Both the position numbers and the translations under genes were made by a program. The notes under the pieces were generated by a model. It worked only from the letters and a program-made list of their open reading frames with translations, was not told where the DNA came from and ran no database searches. From Aeromonas piscicola (GTDB taxonomy: Bacteria > Pseudomonadota > Gammaproteobacteria > Enterobacterales > Aeromonadaceae): a DNA stretch of 53,206 nucleotides. Every line of letters begins with the position of its first letter. Within the stretch, counting starts at the first letter, position 1. The stretch lies in contig NZ_CDBL01000014.1 of assembly GCF_000820005.1 (NCBI RefSeq), forward strand, positions 1 through 53,206, read 5' to 3'. Shown here piece by piece: positions 49,341-53,206 of this stretch.

Positions 49341-50708
49341 ATGACACACCGAGCCTTATGGCTGGCACTGACAGCCAGCATGCTTGCCGCCTGTTCTCCT
49401 ACTGCGTCACTCACTGACGCCGAGTTATCTCAGGCAACAAAGCAAGGGGATGGACGAGCCCAGTATGAGCTGGCTAAACGTCTGGCTAGTCAGCCCGATT
49501 ACCCCAACGCCATGCACTGGATGCAACAGGCTGCTGAGCAGTCGGGCCCTTTGGCCGCCGATCAGCAGATCCGCGCCAGCGCCGCGTGGCAAGTAGGTGA
49601 CTGGTACCAAGCAGGGCTCGGGGAGCCCAAAAATCCGGAGCTTGCTACACAGTGGTGGCAACGCTCGGCTCGCCTTGGCAACACGAATGCCAGTTATCGG
49701 TTGGGGCTGATGTGCCAGGAGCAGCATCAGGGCAAACTGGCGAGCGAATGTCTCGACTGGTTCGAGCAGGCTGCCAAGCGGGATCATGCCGAAGCTCAGT
49801 TGATCCTGGCCAAGTGGTACGGCAAACAACCGGGCGCAGATGCGGATGCCATCAAGTGGCTCGAGAAGGCTGCGGAGCTTGGTAACCGCGATGCCCAGTA
49901 CCTGCTGGGCGAACGTTATGAGCAAGGGCGAGGGGTAGCCAAACGGCAAGACCTGGCTCAACGCTGGAATGACAAGGCTGCGGCTCAGGAGCAACCAGAT
50001 GCCTTGCTACGGCAAGCTAAACAAGCAGCACCTGCTGATGCTTTTGCTGCCTATGAACGAGCAGCTAATGCTGGTTCTGCCGAGGCTGAACTCTGGCTCG
50101 GCATGGCTTATCTGGCGGGAGAAAAGGTCCCCACAGACCTTGCCTTGGGTCGTTACTGGTTGGATTTGGCTGCTGGTCACGGCTCCCACGAGGCTGAGTA
50201 CCAGCTGAGCTTGCAGCAGGTAGACCAGGAGCAGCAGCTCCACTGGCTAACGCTGGCCGCTGATGGCGGTGTAACCAAGGCGTGGTTTGAGTTGGCGCAA
50301 TTGCAGCAAAACCAAGGGGCGCAGGATCAAGCCAGAGCCAGTTATGCCAAAGCCGCTGAACAAGGACACACGGCAGCGCAGTACGCCTACGGCGAAATGC
50401 TGCGTTTGGGCAAAGGTGGCAAAGAGGATTACGCACAAGCTCTCAAGCAATATCGCTTGGCGGCCCAGCAAGGTGACCGCATGGCCCAATACCGAATGGG
50501 AACACTGCGTGAGGAAGGCTTGGGCGCACCACGCAACCGGGTACATGCCTACGCCTGGTTGTCACTGGCCGCCACCGAAGGGATGACCGAAGCTGTGCAA
50601 GCTCGTGACGAGCTGGAGGCTGCGATGACCAAACCGGAAGTCAAACAGGCTCAAAAGCTGTCGGAGCACTGGTTTAGTAAAATGGCCTCAGCGGTACGGA
50701 ATGGGTAA
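49341..50708 (+). CDS. Sel1-repeat lipoprotein
   Basis: 455 residues. Signal peptide with lipobox LAAC (C18, Ser at +2, so outer-membrane sorting is expected). About ten Sel1-like repeats follow, for example AMHWMQQAAEQSGPLAADQQIRASAAWQVG, AIKWLEKAAELGNRDAQYLLGERYEQGRGV, ALKQYRLAAQQGDRMAQYRMGTLREEGLG. These act as protein-binding surfaces. Several T6SS lipase immunity proteins carry Sel1 repeats, so it is a second immunity candidate. Frames reaching up to 49164 overlap the 58-aa gene and are not preferred. The Shine-Dalgarno is weak. Confidence 0.85.
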   Translation: MTHRALWLALTASMLAACSPTASLTDAELSQATKQGDGRAQYELAKRLASQPDYPNAMHWMQQAAEQSGPLAADQQIRASAAWQVGDWYQAGLGEPKNPELATQWWQRSARLGNTNASYRLGLMCQEQHQGKLASECLDWFEQAAKRDHAEAQLILAKWYGKQPGADADAIKWLEKAAELGNRDAQYLLGERYEQGRGVAKRQDLAQRWNDKAAAQEQPDALLRQAKQAAPADAFAAYERAANAGSAEAELWLGMAYLAGEKVPTDLALGRYWLDLAAGHGSHEAEYQLSLQQVDQEQQLHWLTLAADGGVTKAWFELAQLQQNQGAQDQARASYAKAAEQGHTAAQYAYGEMLRLGKGGKEDYAQALKQYRLAAQQGDRMAQYRMGTLREEGLGAPRNRVHAYAWLSLAATEGMTEAVQARDELEAAMTKPEVKQAQKLSEHWFSKMASAVRNG

Positions 50709-50717
50709 AAAATAAAT

Positions 50718-50742
50718 GGAGGTTACACTTGGTGTAACCTCC
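50718..50742 (-). terminator. terminator between sel1 gene and integrase
   Basis: GGAGGTTACAC (50718-50728), loop TTG, GTGTAACCTCC (50732-50742). On the minus strand it is followed by ATTTATTTTTT, so it mainly serves the integrase transcript, and only weakly the plus strand. Confidence 0.75.
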
Positions 50743-50794
50743 TGACGCATAGCTTGCAAAACGAATCTAACTGATGAAAAGTGCAGTTGCTCCC

Positions 50795-52012
50795 CTACCT
50801 CACTTGTAGATGCACGATATTATCTTCCTGTTGTAGTGATGGCTTTAAAATCCCTCCCCACAGCGCCAAAGCCATTTTTTGTTCCGGTAACCGAACCGTA
50901 TGAACATAGTGAGCCATCACACCTGGCAGAGCATGACCTAATATTTGCTCCACGACATGAGGGGCAATCCCTGCCTCGTTTAGGCGGGTCGCCAAGCTCC
51001 TTCGCAGATCGTGCCATGTCCAAGGGGCGCTATGCCCGATCCGTTTCCAAATCCCCCTTCCCCACTGACTTACCGCTTCTGGTCGCTTGAGCTCTCCTAG
51101 CAAGTATGAGGATGACTGTTCGGCTGCTGCTTTCAGCAAAGCGTCTATCGTCGGCCGAATAAAATCAGGTATTGGTCTCACGATTTTATTACCTGTTTTT
51201 GAGTTGGACGCAGGTACTGTCCATGTACCTTCGACTAGATTCCATTCTTCGGGTGCTGATAGCCGAGCTTCTTGAGTTCTTGCACCGAACGACAACAGAA
51301 TCTTGGCCAAATTTCCGTAGTAGCAATATGGACCTAGCTTTTCAGCCCAATCCCATAGTGTTCGCAGTTCTTCTAGCGTCAGAACCCTATCTCGCTTACT
51401 CGCTTTTTGCCCAACATCAGCGACGGTCAAGTCATCCAACGCATTACTCACTGCAAACTGTCTGACCCGGCAAAACTTCAGAGCATGCTTACAGTTTTGG
51501 AAGCAATAACCACTAGCCACAGGTGCCAACTTCGAGTACTCGTCAAAGACACTCAACCAGTGACGAGTATCACAATCTGACAGCGGAAGATCCCCGATAC
51601 GGGGATAAACCCACTTCGCAAATTGCTGGCGATGCTTCTCACTGTTTGACCTTTTCTTATCGGCGTGATGGCAGAGCCAATACTCGAGTGTATCTTTAAC
51701 CGTGACAGGCTTAAGCCTTTCATCTTTCCCGATCCGCGTCATCAAGGCTGGATCATTGCCCTCTTCCAACCAAGCTCGACATTGCGCCGCCTTTTTCCTT
51801 GCTTCGGAAAGCGACAGGCTCCCCTCCTGGCCGGTATAGGAGCCCAGAGTCAGGTTTTTTGCCTTACCTAATATTCGATAGCGGTACACGAAGCTAACTT
51901 TTCCACTATTCCTCCACAGAACCGATAGCCCATCCCTGTCCGCAACCTTTCTGGGCGTATCATCATCGTGACCACGCAGCATTGCTTTGAGTTTTGAATC
52001 TGAAATCGCCAT
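50795..52012 (-). CDS. int: P4-type tyrosine integrase
   Basis: 405 residues. N-terminal arm-binding DUF4102-like domain (KVADRDGLSVLWRNSGKVSFVYRYRILGKAKNLTLGSY), SAM-like core-binding domain (about 104-190) and catalytic domain with R245 in GARTQEARLS, H334-x-x-R337 in HDLRRS, H360 in ILGHALPGV and Y369 in MAHYVHT. Complete and probably active. The start codon is the first base of the right attachment repeat, so int expression may depend on whether the element is integrated. Confidence 0.94.
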   Translation of the reverse strand: MAISDSKLKAMLRGHDDDTPRKVADRDGLSVLWRNSGKVSFVYRYRILGKAKNLTLGSYTGQEGSLSLSEARKKAAQCRAWLEEGNDPALMTRIGKDERLKPVTVKDTLEYWLCHHADKKRSNSEKHRQQFAKWVYPRIGDLPLSDCDTRHWLSVFDEYSKLAPVASGYCFQNCKHALKFCRVRQFAVSNALDDLTVADVGQKASKRDRVLTLEELRTLWDWAEKLGPYCYYGNLAKILLSFGARTQEARLSAPEEWNLVEGTWTVPASNSKTGNKIVRPIPDFIRPTIDALLKAAAEQSSSYLLGELKRPEAVSQWGRGIWKRIGHSAPWTWHDLRRSLATRLNEAGIAPHVVEQILGHALPGVMAHYVHTVRLPEQKMALALWGGILKPSLQQEDNIVHLQVR

Positions 52013-52036
52013 TTTGAACCCACAAATGAACCCACA
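52012..52036. repeat. right attachment-site repeat (attR candidate)
   Basis: TTTTGAACCCACA followed by AATGAACCCACA, differing from the left copy at two adjacent positions. It overlaps the int start codon by one base. Confidence 0.75.
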
Positions 52037-52199
52037 CCCGTCTTATATCCCCTAAGATAGCTTTAGACAAGGAAGGATAGTTAAAAGATATAAATCAATA
52101 AGATAGACTTAGACCATAGACGGCATCAAATAGCCTTAGACATGACATTTGATAATACGGCATGAACTGATCTCGATCAGACCTGCTGCAGTGCAGACG

Positions 52200-52233
52200 A
52201 AGGCGTATTCCAGCAATGGGATACGCCTTTTTC
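52200..52233 (+). terminator. orphan plus-strand terminator right of the island
   Basis: AAGGCGTATTCC (52200-52211), loop AGCAAT, GGGATACGCCTT (52217/52218-52229), then TTTTCT. No coding sequence precedes it between the attachment repeat and this hairpin. It may end an unannotated transcript. Confidence 0.65.
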
Positions 52234-52262
52234 TATTCCTAGTTGTCTCTAATGGCAGAGCC

Positions 52263-52895
52263 TCACTCCGTAGCCAGCTTGATACCCAGCCCCACGAACA
52301 GTGCCCCCATCAGGCGGTTGAGCCAAAGGCCCAGCCGAGCCGGCAAACGTACCTTGCGACTTGCATAAGCGGTTGAGAAGGCCAGCAGGTGACACCAGAT
52401 CATGCCATTGAAATTGAAGATACAGCCCAGCAGGATGAAGGCCAGCGCCTTCTGCGGCGCATCAGGGGCGATGAACTGGGGCACAAAGGCGAGGAAGAAG
52501 AGCGCGACCTTGGGATTGAGCACATTGGTCAGCAACCCCTGCCGATAGATCCGGCCATAAGAGAGCACAGGCAACGCCACAGCAGCATTGGTGGCAGAAG
52601 GAGCCTTGGTACCTTGCCAAAGCATGGAAAGCCCCAGATAGACCAGATAAAGCGCCCCCATCAATTTGATGACGGCGAACAGCTCGGCAGAGGCGCTCAG
52701 CACAGCCGACAACCCCAGAGCAGCCGCCAGCACATGCACCATGGTGCCCGTCCCAATCCCCAGCGCAGCCACGGAACCAGCCCGCCAGCCCTGAGAGCCG
52801 CTGCGCAGCATGATGAGCAGAGAATCAGGCCCGGGCATCATGTTCAACAGCAAACCAGATACGATAAACAACGCCAGATCGTGGATCCCCAACAT
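52263..52895 (-). CDS. LysE/RhtB-family amino-acid exporter
   Basis: 210 residues, six hydrophobic segments. N-terminal LALFIVSGLLLNMMPGPDSLLIMLRSGSQGWRAGSVAALGIGTGTMVHVLAAALGLSAVL and the NPKVALFFLAFVPQFI motif are typical for RhtB-type exporters of amino acids such as homoserine or threonine. AAGGAG lies 6 bases before ATG 52895. Backbone gene right of the island. Substrate cannot be inferred. Confidence 0.92.
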   Translation of the reverse strand: MLGIHDLALFIVSGLLLNMMPGPDSLLIMLRSGSQGWRAGSVAALGIGTGTMVHVLAAALGLSAVLSASAELFAVIKLMGALYLVYLGLSMLWQGTKAPSATNAAVALPVLSYGRIYRQGLLTNVLNPKVALFFLAFVPQFIAPDAPQKALAFILLGCIFNFNGMIWCHLLAFSTAYASRKVRLPARLGLWLNRLMGALFVGLGIKLATE

Positions 52896-53206
52896 ACACA
52901 GCTCCTTGCTCGTGAAAGAGACAGTCTATGGATCCCATGCCTCTTGTCATCCCCCGTAGCAGCAATAGTGATTATCAATGGAGGGAATAGCAGAGAAGCC
53001 AGGTGCACATTAGTGTGAATTGGAACCCGGGCTGAGATGGTATTGAGCAGAGTCCACATCCTGGCTTTCGTTAGCCCCAGCAAGCGACTTGGACCGAGAT
53101 ATATAACGCTGGATGGCGCAGCCATCCGGAATAGAGCGCGGAAAAATGAACGGATAAGGGGGCAGAAGGAAAGCATCACCTGGCCATTGCAGCCAAGCAC
53201 TTGAAT
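52896..53206. other. right edge, no gene supported
   Basis: About 310 bp upstream of the exporter to the window edge. Frames crossing it have no recognisable product or ribosome-binding site. It should hold the exporter's promoter. Confidence 0.5.

Larger units (their letters stand above)
21348..52036. mobile_element. integrated genomic island of about 30.7 kb next to fis
   Basis: Limits are set by an imperfect 25-bp direct repeat at 21348-21372 and 52012-52036, with a P4-type tyrosine integrase whose start codon touches the right repeat. Inside are a restriction-modification/MORC module, a dense operon of small unknown genes, AlpA, a Gp2-like protein, an H-NS paralogue and a type VI secretion cargo cluster. 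Composition is mixed: the restriction module is clearly AT-rich, while 30.7-37 kb and 41.4-50.7 kb are closer to the host. Conjugation genes were not found, so it is not self-transmissible by conjugation on this evidence. Whether it still excises is unknown. Confidence 0.85.

Noticed and set aside
21348..52036. tRNA-targeted insertion
   Set aside because: No tRNA-like cloverleaf is seen at either end; the left end is the fis terminator.

Overview
The window looks like the chromosome of an Aeromonas species or a close gammaproteobacterial relative. The backbone is GC-rich. It carries galU, an rssB-like gene, the dusB-fis pair, yciB-yciI, a PanP-type aspartate decarboxylase and a LapA-type adhesin. 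This assignment rests on reading the translated proteins and on gene order, not on a database search.

Left backbone (1-21345): the N-terminal part of a giant secreted adhesin, yidE, a TrhA/hemolysin III membrane protein, panP, yciB-yciI, cysQ facing a small ComEA-like protein, galU, a POT-family peptide transporter, an RssB-like response regulator, a DnaT-like/DnaC-like primosome pair, an NAD(P)-binding protein, an export operon (TolC-like, HlyD-like and two ABC-2 permeases, with no ATPase gene) and dusB-fis.

Integrated island (about 21348-52036, 30.7 kb): it is bounded by imperfect 25-bp direct repeats built from TTTGAACCCACA. The left copy abuts the fis terminator. The right copy touches the start codon of a tyrosine integrase. 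There are four modules. (a) 21685-30426, AT-rich, all on the minus strand: a Dcm-like cytosine methyltransferase, an MvaI/BcnI-like endonuclease and an 85-residue unknown, followed by a GTG-started SNF2 helicase, a stand-alone EcoRII-N-type DNA-binding protein, a MORC-like GHKL ATPase and an HNH nuclease. This reads as a CCWGG-type restriction system with a prokaryotic-MORC helper operon. (b) 30687-37057, minus strand: about sixteen small tightly packed genes (RadC/JAMM, LRAT-like, DUF2787, secreted and membrane proteins and unknowns); several starts are preceded by terminator-like hairpins. (c) 37339-41357: an XRE regulator, a Gp2/YagK-like protein, AlpA, an unknown with a possible ribbon-helix-helix tail and an H-NS paralogue. 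(d) 41477-50708, plus strand: a LuxR solo with the canonical AHL-contact residues, then Hcp, PAAR, VgrG, a DUF4123 chaperone, a Tle1-type lipase, a DUF2931 protein, a 58-residue protein and a Sel1-repeat lipoprotein. This is an orphan type VI secretion cargo cluster with a good sigma-54 promoter in front of hcp.

Right backbone (52037-53206): an orphan terminator-like hairpin and a LysE/RhtB exporter.

Together the island pairs defence against foreign DNA with an antibacterial secretion cargo, and carries its own integration and regulatory genes. No tRNA, rRNA, CRISPR array or intact insertion sequence was seen.
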